From Bacteroides sedimenti (lineage in GTDB: Bacteria; Bacteroidota; Bacteroidia; Bacteroidales; Bacteroidaceae), in assembly GCF_040365225.1 (NCBI RefSeq), contig NZ_AP028055.1, forward strand, positions 2,170,001-2,234,000: DNA of 64,000 nt. The letters are read 5' to 3'. Shown in pieces: positions 1-9,600 of this stretch; position 1 is the stretch's first letter; every line of letters begins with the position of its first letter. The notes under the pieces are model-generated. The model saw nothing but the letters and a program-made list of their open reading frames with translations, was not told where the DNA came from and ran no database searches. The translations under genes and the position numbers were made by a program.

Positions 1-2
1 TT

Positions 3-185
3 ATGGAATCGAGTTGCAACAACTGCTCTATGAGGGCAAAATACGAAAAAAGTCCAAAATCATTAATTGGACGTTTCTGGCGTTGGCATATTAACTTCTG
101 TCCGGGCTGGAAAGGATATTTTTCATCTCTTTCACTTGAACAGCAAGAGGAGTTAAGAAAGAAATATAATTTCAAAAAATATTAG
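3..185 (+). CDS. Small conserved-looking Cys-containing protein (60 aa)
   Basis: A 60-residue basic protein with an N-terminal CNNC pair near residues 5-8 and an aromatic central stretch (GRFWRWHINFCPGWKGY) ending in a Lys-rich tail. It has no signal peptide or membrane segment. The composition looks like a real small protein, and I have the impression of similar short proteins in Bacteroidales, but I cannot assign a function. The CxxC pair could bind metal or be redox-active; that is inference. The ATG lies two bases from the window edge, so a longer upstream start cannot be excluded. Confidence 0.6.
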   Translation: MESSCNNCSMRAKYEKSPKSLIGRFWRWHINFCPGWKGYFSSLSLEQQEELRKKYNFKKY

Positions 186-389
186 CTATACGCTGCATCC
201 TACCTTATAGTCTTTAAAGATATACTAATGAATTTGAGACGGCCGACCATAATATAATATCCACAAGCAGTATACTCTGATTGAATTTGCTGGTGAAGTG
301 TTTTGGATCTTGCGCAAGAAATGATGAAGATATTGAAAGTAGTTCCAGCTCTAAAAAAATGGAATTTGGAATGAATAAGTTATATAAAT

Positions 390-926
390 ATGAAACTATT
401 TGATGACGTATCACTCCGACCATTACAATGGGATGATGCAACAGACATATATAATACGATAGTTGCTCAAAAAGAGTATCTGGGACGTTGGTTGCCTTTT
501 GTAGCCTTTACGGACTCTGTGCAGTTTACACAAGAGTTTGTAGACTCTTCCATGAAAATGGAGGATGAAACTTTCACAATCCGCAAAGACAATAAATTTA
601 TCGGCCTTATTGGATTTAAAGCTACTGATAAAGGAAATTGCAAAACAGAAATCGGATATTGGCTATCAAGTGAGTATCAAGGGCAAGGCATAGTAACTCG
701 TGCAGTTGAACAGTTGTGCAAATATGCCTTCGAAAATCTAGGAATAAACCGTATCCAGATAAAGAGTGCTGTTGGTAATACTCAGAGCAGTAATATCCCT
801 AAGCGACTAGGGTTTAGCTTTGAGGGCATAGAACGTGCCGGTGAATTATTTCCTGATGGGAGCTTTGCCGACATTGAAGTTTACAGCATTTTAAAAAAGG
901 AATATACCATTGGCAATAATGGTTGA
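390..926 (+). CDS. GNAT family N-acetyltransferase (RimJ/RimL type)
   Basis: A 178-residue GNAT acyltransferase, predicted to move an acetyl group from acetyl-CoA to an amine in the cytoplasm. The opening LRPLQWDDATDIY is typical of the RimJ/RimL-like branch. The acetyl-CoA loop appears as YWLSSEYQGQGIVTRAV, with the Q/RxxGxG/A-like signature QGQG. The C-terminal GFSFEGIERAGELFPDGSFADIEVYSIL is the usual end of this group. Length is normal for a single-domain GNAT. The substrate (ribosomal protein N-terminus, antibiotic or small amine) cannot be told from sequence. It stands alone, followed by the promoter region of the MerR gene. Confidence 0.88.
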   Translation: MKLFDDVSLRPLQWDDATDIYNTIVAQKEYLGRWLPFVAFTDSVQFTQEFVDSSMKMEDETFTIRKDNKFIGLIGFKATDKGNCKTEIGYWLSSEYQGQGIVTRAVEQLCKYAFENLGINRIQIKSAVGNTQSSNIPKRLGFSFEGIERAGELFPDGSFADIEVYSILKKEYTIGNNG

Positions 927-1007
927 TTATATCGGGTTTGTTATGGAATCAACTAGTGAAATTTCAGAGATTTATACCCCAATCGAATAAAAAATATCGA
1001 AAAACGC

Positions 1008-1040
1008 TTGACTCGTCCCTTAGGGTAACATTTATATTTG
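1008..1040 (+). promoter_or_regulatory. MerR-type promoter/operator
   Basis: TTGAC at 1008-1012 is followed after a long spacer by TATATTTG at 1033-1040, an exact Bacteroides -7 box. The spacer holds a CCCTTAGGG palindrome (1018-1026). A dyad inside an over-long spacer is the classic arrangement by which MerR proteins untwist their promoter. It lies directly upstream of a MerR gene, so autoregulation is likely. Confidence 0.65.
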
Positions 1041-1080
1041 CACCATAAACCAAATGCGCACGAAGTTTATGAATACAAAA

Positions 1081-1896
1081 ATGAAGTTTAAAATCGGAGA
1101 ATTCTCCAAACTTTGCCAAGTTACGGTCAAAACCCTGCGTCACTATGAAGAGGTGGGACTACTGATTCCTATCGAGGTAGATGAGTGGACGGGATACCGC
1201 TACTACGATATCTCGCAACTGCGACGTATGAATCGAATTGTATATCTGAAAAGGCTGGGATTTTCGCTCGAAGATATTTTTGATATTTTCGAAGAAAGTC
1301 TCCAGATGCCAACCGAAGAGATGATACGCATGAAAATTGCACAATCAGAAAATGAGATTCAGTCTTTGATATGGCGACAAACGGAACTTGTAAAGCTGGA
1401 AACAATGCTCCATAAACAAGAGAACATTATGGAAAAAGTATTTGAGAAATCGTTACCATCAAGGGTTTTTGCAACTCACCGTCGTAAAATCGACTCTTAT
1501 CAAGAGATGTTCAATCTGTGTCCAAATATCATTGGACCAGAGATGAGACGTCTGGGCTGTGAGTGTCCCGAGCCTCAATATTGCTTTACTATTGAACATC
1601 AAACGGAGTATGGTAAGGATATTGATATTGAGTATTTTGAAGCAGTTGATAAAAGAGGTGAGGATTCCGAATTGATTAAGTTCAAAGTGTTGCCAGAAGT
1701 GCCAGTTGCACTCTGCATTAAACACTATGGTGCCTACGAAAAAATGCCTGAAACCTTTGCTGAGCTTTATTCTTATGCCGAGGCAAACGGATATGAGCCC
1801 ACGGAACTTGCCCGTTTTAATTATATAGATGGCATCTGGAACAAAGAGTCTGTAGATGAATGGTTGACCGAGATTCAGTTACCTGTCAGAAAATAG
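1081..1896 (+). CDS. MerR family regulator with GyrI-like effector-binding domain
   Basis: An N-terminal MerR winged helix begins KIGEFSKLCQVTVKTLRHYEEVGLL and continues GYRYYDISQLRRMNRI. A coiled-coil linker (about residues 75-115) joins a C-terminal GyrI/BmrR-like domain of about 150 residues (EKSLPSRVFATHRRKI to the end). Such proteins are cytoplasmic activators that bind small, often hydrophobic cations. The ATG at 1081 was chosen because MerR proteins start a few residues before KIGEFS. ATGs at 1054 and 1069 are in frame, but 1054 would leave only a few leader bases after the -7 box. No efflux target gene is adjacent; the regulator appears to stand alone and probably controls itself. Confidence 0.88.
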   Translation: MKFKIGEFSKLCQVTVKTLRHYEEVGLLIPIEVDEWTGYRYYDISQLRRMNRIVYLKRLGFSLEDIFDIFEESLQMPTEEMIRMKIAQSENEIQSLIWRQTELVKLETMLHKQENIMEKVFEKSLPSRVFATHRRKIDSYQEMFNLCPNIIGPEMRRLGCECPEPQYCFTIEHQTEYGKDIDIEYFEAVDKRGEDSELIKFKVLPEVPVALCIKHYGAYEKMPETFAELYSYAEANGYEPTELARFNYIDGIWNKESVDEWLTEIQLPVRK

Positions 1897-1912
1897 CACT
1901 CAGAGTTAATAA

Positions 1913-1944
1913 TAACGCCATACTCCACCAAGGGTATGGTGTTA
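1913..1944 (+). terminator. Hairpin after the MerR gene
   Basis: TAAC-G-CCATAC (1913-1923) pairs with GTATGG-T-GTTA (1934-1944) around a short loop. It sits 17 bases after the MerR stop codon and is followed by a weak T/A-rich tract. Confidence 0.5.
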
Positions 1945-1993
1945 ATTCATTTATTTTAAAACTCCTATCGTTTGTTCATGCAAAAATATAACT

Positions 1994-2029
1994 GAAACTG
2001 GATATACAATTGAGCATATATCCAGTTTC
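1994..2029. terminator. Perfect 13-bp stem hairpin upstream of susC-like gene
   Basis: GAAACTGGATATA (1994-2006) pairs perfectly with TATATCCAGTTTC (2017-2029) across a 10-base loop. T-rich sequence follows on the plus strand. It could be a second terminator for the MerR transcript, or a regulatory hairpin in the leader of the SusC-like gene starting at 2068. The sequence does not decide between them. Confidence 0.45.
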
Positions 2030-2067
2030 GTTTGTTATAGTTATATTATTCCTTAAAATCCAAACTT

Positions 2068-4803
2068 ATGGCACAACACGATAAATGGCGGGTCTTATGC
2101 TTCTGTTTCCTGGCCATCTGTCCGGGTATATCGATTGCGCAAAAACCGGATGTACCTTTGCCCGACTCATTGATTACAATAGGTTATGCTACAGGAAAAC
2201 TGAAAAACGTTTCTGGCTCCGTAGAAAAAATAACAGAGTTACAAATGAATAGGGAACAAGTAACAACTCCCTTGGAAGCGATACGCGGAAAGGTACCAGG
2301 GCTGACTGTTCAACGAGAGACAAATGGACCAGCTGCTCTGGATGCTATTCGGTTGCGTGGTACTACTTCATTAACCAGTGGTAATAATCCACTGATTATT
2401 GCAGATGGGGTGTTCGGAGATCTGAGCATGATGGCCTCTATTTATCCTACGGATATAGAGAGTTTCACCATTCTGAAAGATGCCTCTGAAACAGCACAAT
2501 ATGGTTCACGTGGGGCATCTGGTGTGATTGTAATAACAACAAAAAAAGGGATCAGCGACAAGACAAGAGTAAACTATAATGGTAGTTTCGGTATTACTTC
2601 TGTCTATAAAAACTTAAAAATGCTTTCAGCAGATGAATTCCGGAAAGTATCTATTAACCGAAACATACCCATTCTTGACAAAGGTTTTAATACAGATTTC
2701 CAGAAAGAGATCGAGCAAGTTGGACTGCAACAAAATCATCACATTGCTTTCTATGGAGGTACCCAAGCCTCCAGTTACCGTGTTTCTCTAGGCTTCATGA
2801 ACCGTCAGGGGGTAGTTCTGAATGAAAGAATGAAGAACATTACTTCAAATATGAATATAACGCAGGAGATTTTTGACGGTTTTGTTAAATGCGAACTGGG
2901 TATGTTCGGTTCTATTCAGAAGAACCGGAATCTTTTCGATTACCAAAAGACATTCTACTCTGCAGCCACATTCAACCCCACTTTCCCTGACCATAAGAAT
3001 CCAGAGACGAGTTCGTGGGATGGTATTACAAATGCCAGCCAAATTGTTAATCCGCTTGCCTGGATGGAAGTGAAAGACAATGATGACAATTCTCATATCA
3101 GCACTCATGCCCGGCTAACATTTCGTCTGTCCGAAGAATGGAAGCTCGCAGCATTCAGTGCATATACATATAGTATTGTAGAAAACTCACAATATCTTCC
3201 CACTTCAGTCTGGGCACATGGACAAGCTTATAAGGGAACACGAAAAATGGAGTCATTGCTTGGAGACATGATGTTAACCTATAAAAAAAACTGGAAAAAA
3301 CATTTCTTTGATGCTTTGGCTTTGGCTGAACTTCAAAAGGAGACATATACAGGTTTCTACACCACGGTAACAAACTTCAGCACAGATAAATTCGGATACA
3401 ACAACTTACAGGCAGGAGCAATCCGCTTATGGGAAGGAACAAATTCCTATTACGAAAATCCACGGCTGGTATCGTTTCTGGGACGTTTTAATTACACATT
3501 TGCCGACCGCTATATTTTCACAGTCAATACTCGTACAGATGCCTCTTCCAAATTCGGCAGCAATCACAAATGGGGATTTTTTCCTTCTTTTTCGGCAGCC
3601 TGGGTCCTGAGCGAAGAGAAATTTATAAAACGCTTGCAAGCTGTTAATAACATGAAGTTTCGTATCGGATATGGCTTGGCAGGAAATCAAAGCGGAATTG
3701 ATTCGTACACAACATTGAATCTGGTAAAGCCCAACGGGATTATTCCTGTTGGAGTTTCTCCGGTGGTATCACTGGGGGATATTCGAAACACGAATCCGGA
3801 TTTAAAATGGGAAGTAAAGTACACGTTCAATACGGGTGTTGACATAACTTTATTCAGTAACCGCTTGTTAGTTTCGGCCAACTATTATACGTCGAAGACA
3901 AAAGACATGCTTTATCTTTATAATGTAAGTGTACCCCCTTTCACGTATAATACATTATTGGCAAATATCGGTTCCATGCGAAACAGCGGCACAGAAATTG
4001 CTATCGGAGCTTCACTATTGAAAGGGAAGGATGTAGAGTTGAACATTAATGCCAATATTGCCTTCCAGCAAAATAAACTGCTGTCTTTGAGTGGATATTA
4101 CAACGGTGAAGCCATTTCGGCACCTGAATACAAAAGCCTGACAAGTTTGAACGGAGCTGGATTTCATGGAGGATATAACAATATAGTATATCAAATAGTA
4201 GGACAACCATTGGGTGTATTCTACTTGCCGCATGCAAAAGGGCTGACAACAAACAACAACGGTGAATCAGTTTACAATATTGTGGACCTAAATGGTGGAG
4301 GAGTTAGTCTGGAAGACGGAGAAGACCGATATGTAGCAGGACAAGCAGTACCCAAGGCTTTATTGGGATCAAACATCAGCTTGCGTTACAAACGCTGGGA
4401 TATCTCGATACAAATTAATGGTGCTTTCGGGCATAAAATATATAATGGTACTTCACTGACTTATATGAATATGAATATTTTCCCGGATTATAACATTATG
4501 AAAGAAGCACCACAACGTAACATAAAAGACCAGACAGCAACAGATTACTGGCTGGAACGGGGTGACTATATTAATTTCGATTATCTAACGGTTGGATGGA
4601 ACATACCTATACAAAAAATAAAGAAGTACATTCAGTCGTTCCGATTGGCATTTACAGTCAATAACCTGGCAACAATCAGTGGATATTCGGGCATTACGCC
4701 CATGATTAACAGTTCTACGGTGAATGCCACGCTTGGTATGGACGACAAACGTACCTATCCATTGGCAAGAACTTATACGTTGGGGTTAAGTATTAATTTT
4801 TAA
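2068..4803 (+). CDS. SusC-like TonB-dependent outer-membrane transporter (short N-terminus)
   Basis: An outer-membrane TonB-dependent transporter of the SusC/RagA family that would import glycan fragments captured with the SusD-like lipoprotein encoded 13 bases downstream. A signal peptide (about residues 1-25, ending SIAQ) is followed almost at once by ITIGYATGKLKNVSGSV, the TonB-box/plug start. The plug continues through AIRGKVPGL, IRLRGTTSL, PLIIADGV and YGSRGASGVIVITTKKG. The rest is a 22-strand-type barrel ending YTLGLSINF with the terminal Phe. At 911 aa it is shorter than usual because the CarboxypepD_reg-like N-terminal domain (about 80-100 residues) is absent. Substrate unknown; the convergent GH31 suggests an alpha-GalNAc or alpha-glycosidic glycan. 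Confidence 0.93.
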   Translation: MAQHDKWRVLCFCFLAICPGISIAQKPDVPLPDSLITIGYATGKLKNVSGSVEKITELQMNREQVTTPLEAIRGKVPGLTVQRETNGPAALDAIRLRGTTSLTSGNNPLIIADGVFGDLSMMASIYPTDIESFTILKDASETAQYGSRGASGVIVITTKKGISDKTRVNYNGSFGITSVYKNLKMLSADEFRKVSINRNIPILDKGFNTDFQKEIEQVGLQQNHHIAFYGGTQASSYRVSLGFMNRQGVVLNERMKNITSNMNITQEIFDGFVKCELGMFGSIQKNRNLFDYQKTFYSAATFNPTFPDHKNPETSSWDGITNASQIVNPLAWMEVKDNDDNSHISTHARLTFRLSEEWKLAAFSAYTYSIVENSQYLPTSVWAHGQAYKGTRKMESLLGDMMLTYKKNWKKHFFDALALAELQKETYTGFYTTVTNFSTDKFGYNNLQAGAIRLWEGTNSYYENPRLVSFLGRFNYTFADRYIFTVNTRTDASSKFGSNHKWGFFPSFSAAWVLSEEKFIKRLQAVNNMKFRIGYGLAGNQSGIDSYTTLNLVKPNGIIPVGVSPVVSLGDIRNTNPDLKWEVKYTFNTGVDITLFSNRLLVSANYYTSKTKDMLYLYNVSVPPFTYNTLLANIGSMRNSGTEIAIGASLLKGKDVELNINANIAFQQNKLLSLSGYYNGEAISAPEYKSLTSLNGAGFHGGYNNIVYQIVGQPLGVFYLPHAKGLTTNNNGESVYNIVDLNGGGVSLEDGEDRYVAGQAVPKALLGSNISLRYKRWDISIQINGAFGHKIYNGTSLTYMNMNIFPDYNIMKEAPQRNIKDQTATDYWLERGDYINFDYLTVGWNIPIQKIKKYIQSFRLAFTVNNLATISGYSGITPMINSSTVNATLGMDDKRTYPLARTYTLGLSINF

Positions 4804-4816
4804 TGGAGGATTTCAT

Positions 4817-6448
4817 ATGAAACGCCAGTCTATTTACATTTTTTCGTGTGCCGTCTTTATAATGCTATCTGCAGCGTGCAACGAAATTTTGGAAGAAAAC
4901 CCACGTGACAAGCTTCCGGAAGAGGAAGCTTATAAAACACTTGGAGATGTTTATCTAAATGCAGTAGCTTCATTGTACACGTATGTTGGTGGATATAACG
5001 ACAGTCAGGGATTACAGGGAACAGGGAGGGGTATTTATGATCTGAATACATTCACCACAGACGAGGCTATAATGCCTACTCGTGGAGGAGATTGGTATGA
5101 CGGCGGTTTCTGGCAAGGGTTGTTTCTGCATAAATGGGGAACTAACAACGATGCTATTCAGGCCACGTGGGAATATCTCTATAAGATGGTGAATCTTTGC
5201 AACAAGTCTTTAGAGAAAATAGATCTTTTTGCAGAGACCCATTCAGATGCCGAATTACCGGTTTATAGGGCGGAAGTGCGTGCAATGCGTGCCATGTACT
5301 ACTATTATCTGATGGACTTGTTTGGAAGAGTTCCGCTGATACTATCTTCTTCAACGCCAATGAAAGATGTAGTCCAGAAAGAACGGAAAGAAATATTTGA
5401 CTTTGTAGTGAATGAGTTGCAGACAGTTGTCCCATTATTGGCTGCAGAACGGAGCAACCAACCCGGAGATTATTACGGACGTCTCACGCGTCCGGTGGCT
5501 TATTTTCTACTGGCTAAATTAGCTTTGAATGCAGAGGTCTATACAGACAACAACTGGACTGATAATTTGCATCCGGACGGAAAATCAATTTACTTTGAAG
5601 TAGATGGCAAAAAGCTAAACGCATGGCAAGCAACATCAGCCTATTGCAATATGATTACCGCAATGGGATACAGACTTGAGCCGCAATATCAAAGTAACTT
5701 TGCTGTATATAATGAATCATCCGAGGAGAATATTTTCACTATCCCCATGAATAAAACAATGTATACCAACCAGATGCAGTACCTTTTCCGTTCTCGTCAT
5801 TACAACCATGCCAAAGCTTACGGGCTGGGAGGGGAAAACGGATCGAGTGCAACAATAGAAGTTTTAAATACCTTTGGATATGGTACTGACAATAGCGACC
5901 CACGTTTTGACATATGTTATTTTGCAGGAATCGTACATGACCTGAAAGGAAACGTTATTAAACTTGATAACGGTTCAGCATTGGAATATTTCCCATGGAA
6001 AGTACTTCTGGATGTATCGAATACACCTTACGAAAAAACAGCTGGAGCACGCATGAAAAAGTATGAGGTAGATTTGACAGCTACGAAAGACGGCAAACTG
6101 ATGGAAAATGACATTGTTCTATTCCGCTATGCGGATGTGCTGCTGATGAAGAGCGAGGCTGAAGTACGTAACAATGAAAACGGAGATACTGAACTAAATG
6201 AAGTACGCAGTCGGGTTGGTAGCCCTGCTCGAAAAGCAACATTAGAGAATCTGCTTGCCGAAAGACAGTTGGAATTAGCTTGGGAAGGTTGGAGACGACA
6301 AGACCTGATACGTTTCGGGAAGTTTACAAGAGCATATAGCAGTCGCCCGCAACTTCCAGGTGAAGAAAATGGTTATACTACCGTATTCCCTATCCCTGAA
6401 AAAGTTATAAGAATGAACCTGCAACTATTGCAGAACAGCGGGTATTGA
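4817..6448 (+). CDS. SusD-like surface glycan-binding lipoprotein
   Basis: Partner of the SusC-like transporter immediately upstream. An SPII signal ends MLSAACNEILEE with the lipidated Cys near residue 21. The body has the SusD/RagB layout: an alpha-helical TPR-like half (VRAMRAMYYYYLMDLFGRVPLI; RPVAYFLLAKLALNAEVY) and a C-terminal part containing LFRYADVLLMKSEAEVR and ERQLELAWEGWRRQDLIRFGKF, both hallmarks of the family. The end, VFPIPEKVIRMNLQLLQNSGY, is typical. GGAGG stands 9-10 bases before the ATG, which is uncommon for Bacteroides and supports this start. Expected on the outer leaflet of the outer membrane, closing the SusC barrel. Confidence 0.93.
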   Translation: MKRQSIYIFSCAVFIMLSAACNEILEENPRDKLPEEEAYKTLGDVYLNAVASLYTYVGGYNDSQGLQGTGRGIYDLNTFTTDEAIMPTRGGDWYDGGFWQGLFLHKWGTNNDAIQATWEYLYKMVNLCNKSLEKIDLFAETHSDAELPVYRAEVRAMRAMYYYYLMDLFGRVPLILSSSTPMKDVVQKERKEIFDFVVNELQTVVPLLAAERSNQPGDYYGRLTRPVAYFLLAKLALNAEVYTDNNWTDNLHPDGKSIYFEVDGKKLNAWQATSAYCNMITAMGYRLEPQYQSNFAVYNESSEENIFTIPMNKTMYTNQMQYLFRSRHYNHAKAYGLGGENGSSATIEVLNTFGYGTDNSDPRFDICYFAGIVHDLKGNVIKLDNGSALEYFPWKVLLDVSNTPYEKTAGARMKKYEVDLTATKDGKLMENDIVLFRYADVLLMKSEAEVRNNENGDTELNEVRSRVGSPARKATLENLLAERQLELAWEGWRRQDLIRFGKFTRAYSSRPQLPGEENGYTTVFPIPEKVIRMNLQLLQNSGY

Positions 6449-6547
6449 CTCTATTATTATCCTATTTCTTGTACCGTACTGTACTGCATGAAATGAATGT
6501 AAAATTGTTATAAACTCAGCGCTAATAAAGAGTTCTTAAAGAAGAAA

Positions 6548-6583
6548 AAAATGGGGCTATCCAAAAGTAGGATAGCCCCATTT
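6548..6583. terminator. Bidirectional terminator between susD-like and GH31 genes
   Basis: AAATGGGGCTATCC (6548-6562) pairs with GGATAGCCCCATTT (6570-6583). A-tracts on one side and T on the other let it serve both convergent transcripts. Confidence 0.8.
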
Positions 6584-6603
6584 ATGATATCTATCGTAGT
6601 CTC

Positions 6604-9600
6604 TTAAAACTTACGAGAATTCAGGTTCTTGTCAACCAACATGCCATCAATAACTTTCAGGTCGAACTTCACTTTGTGCTTAGCCTTGAATTTCAGAACT
6701 ACCAAATCGACTGTTCCTTCTATTGCTTCCTTATTGCCGATGTTGACGAATGTAGGATAGAGCGATTTCGATCCATTGGTATGAAGTCTGTCATAGGTCA
6801 GGTTCTCCATGTTCTTTATGTTCAACGGCTGTACTCCCACAAATTCGTAATCTTTTTGGCTATATGGTAAAGCAAAACTCAGTGCATTTACAGATTTCAG
6901 GTTTGTACCTTGTACACGGACTTCAATAATTTCGTCCTTGTTGTACATCTGTTTGGCAGTGCTTATCGTAATGCTTCCGTCCACCTTCGCAATCTGTTTA
7001 TCGGCAGAACCATCTTCAAGCTGAGTTGCCACAACAGAAATGTCATAAGCATCAATCAGATTATTCTTATTGATATCGCCATTGCTGATATAACCCTCAA
7101 AATCGGAGTCACCTCTTCTCAGACCAGTATAGTTAGTATAAGATGTCAGGTCGTTGCCATCAATCTTACCATCATTATTGATATCCCCCTGCAGATAGCT
7201 TGCTGTTCCAGGCACCTTGAATACATACAATTCTCTTCCCGAACCATAGTTACCCACACCTTCGGTAACAGCCAGTTTAATGTAACGAGCGGTAGGTTTA
7301 CCATTGAAATTGAACACTTTCACATCACCGTTGCGTTTCCAATCGAATGCACCGGCTTCCGTCCAGTTTTCCTTGTCCATGCTATAATAAACAGTTCCTT
7401 TCAGCATGGTTCCGTTGCCTCCGTCAGTGCGTGACAAGTAGTGGAACTTATCGAGCTGGTTCACAGTTCTCAGGTCAATAATCATGTCAAACGGCAAAGC
7501 ATTCACTCTGTACTTCGTATGCCACATATCGCCCTTTTCAGCAAAGTCGAACAAGCGATCTATTTCAAACCCTTCCTGAGTTTGAGCAGTAGTTTCACCC
7601 ACAATTCCGTGTATAGCAAATTCCAGCGGATTAGATTTGGTCTTTGCACTACATTCAGTCCAGTCAGAGTATCCGTCCTTGTTTACGGCACGTACTTTGA
7701 ATGAATAAGTTGTTTCGGCTGACAATTCGTCGAACAGCAATTCAGTATCCTTGATAGTGGTATACAGCATGTCGTTAAACTGAATTTCATAGTAATCAGC
7801 GTTTGCAACCTTATCCCATGTTGGTTTCAGGGTATATGCTTCGGTATTTTCAGCTGAAATCTTTGCTTGAGGAGCAGTCAATGTACCTGTAGTGATTCGG
7901 TATCTGTCAGCTGGTTCAAACACAAATCCTGCAATATTCACTACTGTTTGAGCCGCAGTTATATCAGTTGCAGCTAGTTTCACCAATACCTGAGGATTCT
8001 TGGTAATAACAACTTTCTCGAATTCACTTCCTTTTGTTGCAAACTTGTTCAGATTAGGAGCAGCATCATAGAAGAAAACATTCTCTCCCTTCATGAACTC
8101 GTCCATCGAGTTCGCTTCTTTCAGCTTAACACTCTTGTTTCCAATTCTGGCCGAAATCTTCTTCGGTTTTGCTGTTACATTAATTTTAAGTTCCGTTGCT
8201 TTCTCTTTCACAAAACCAGTGAAGTCACCCATTGCAGGCTGAATAGTCAAGGTCACATTGTTTTTCTTATCAACAGTTGATTCGATTTTCGTTGTAACCC
8301 CTTTACCCAGTCTGTACTCCTCGGAAATACCATCGTCATCGTACTCAGTGAACGAACTGTTTCCATACGGATAGATTTCGTAAACACGAAGAGCTTTATT
8401 TATTTCGGATACATTGTTGTTAGGATTAGTCATCGGGATTATCGCTCCGTTCTTCACAAACAAAGGCAGTTTCCAAAGAGGTGATGCAAAGTTGTTGATC
8501 ACACGGTTACCTTCATATTTTTCTCCAGTGAAATAATCAACCCATGATCCTTCGGGCAGATAAATACCATTGCGGATATCATTGCCCTTAGCATCCGACT
8601 TCGTTTCCTGATAGATAGGTGCAACCAGAAAATCGGGTCCGTACATGTACTGATATTGTGTAGCTGTTCCCTTTGTATAGGCATTAGGATAATCCAAGAA
8701 CATGGCTCTGATTATCGGCATTCCGTCTACCGCTTGTTTTGCAATGCTGTAAGTATATGGCAGTAGTTCCGATTTCAATTTCAAATACCAGCGATTGATA
8801 GATGTTGCAGGTTCGCCCAAGGCATGAGGGTATTTCTCGTTCGAACCCCATCCATCCATATTAAGTTCCATCGGAGTGAATGTCTTCCATTGAAAGTCTC
8901 TAGTGTTAATAACAAGATTCTTGCCACCGAAGATACCGTCCATATCCGAGGTTATATTTGGCTGACCGGACAGTCCCGAGCCAATATATGTTGGGATGTG
9001 AAAACGAATATATTCCCATACACCTCCGGTTTGGTCACCTGACCATACTCCGGCATAACGCTGCGTTCCGGCCCAACCATCCAGAGAGATGATGAACGGA
9101 CGTGCATTATCACCATAGTAAGGCATAATGTGTCCTACATCAGCAACACCGTTTAGTCCAAAAGAATATCCTGCTCCCACCCATGCCACGTCTGTCTTTA
9201 ACACACGTACACCGGCATCACGCACCTCTTTCACAATGTCTCTTTGCAGCAAAGCGCTTACATCGGCTTTCGGATGAAGGTCAGACTGTGTCCATAAACC
9301 AATTTCCACCCCATTTTTACGGGCATAATCACCCAGACTTTTCAGATTCTGGATATTGCCATCCAATGTTTCAGTCTGTCCGTATCCTGCCCCGTACCCG
9401 TCATTCGGCAAAATCCAGCCCAATGGCATATCGTGATTCTTGTAACGATCAATCACAGCACGAGCAGAGAACTGATAGTTGTTCTTTTCTCCGTTCAGTG
9501 ACTCCTTGATTCCGCCATTATCCTTCTGACTCTCTTTGTATCGTTTTCCGTCTTCAAAAAGAATTCCTTTTTCATCTTCTTTCCAGAAGTCACGGTTGTA

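Noticed and set aside
214..389. A possible coding stretch before the GNAT gene
   Set aside because: One frame is open for about 40 codons (including a Ser-rich run) but has no start codon, signal or homologous look; nothing supports a gene.
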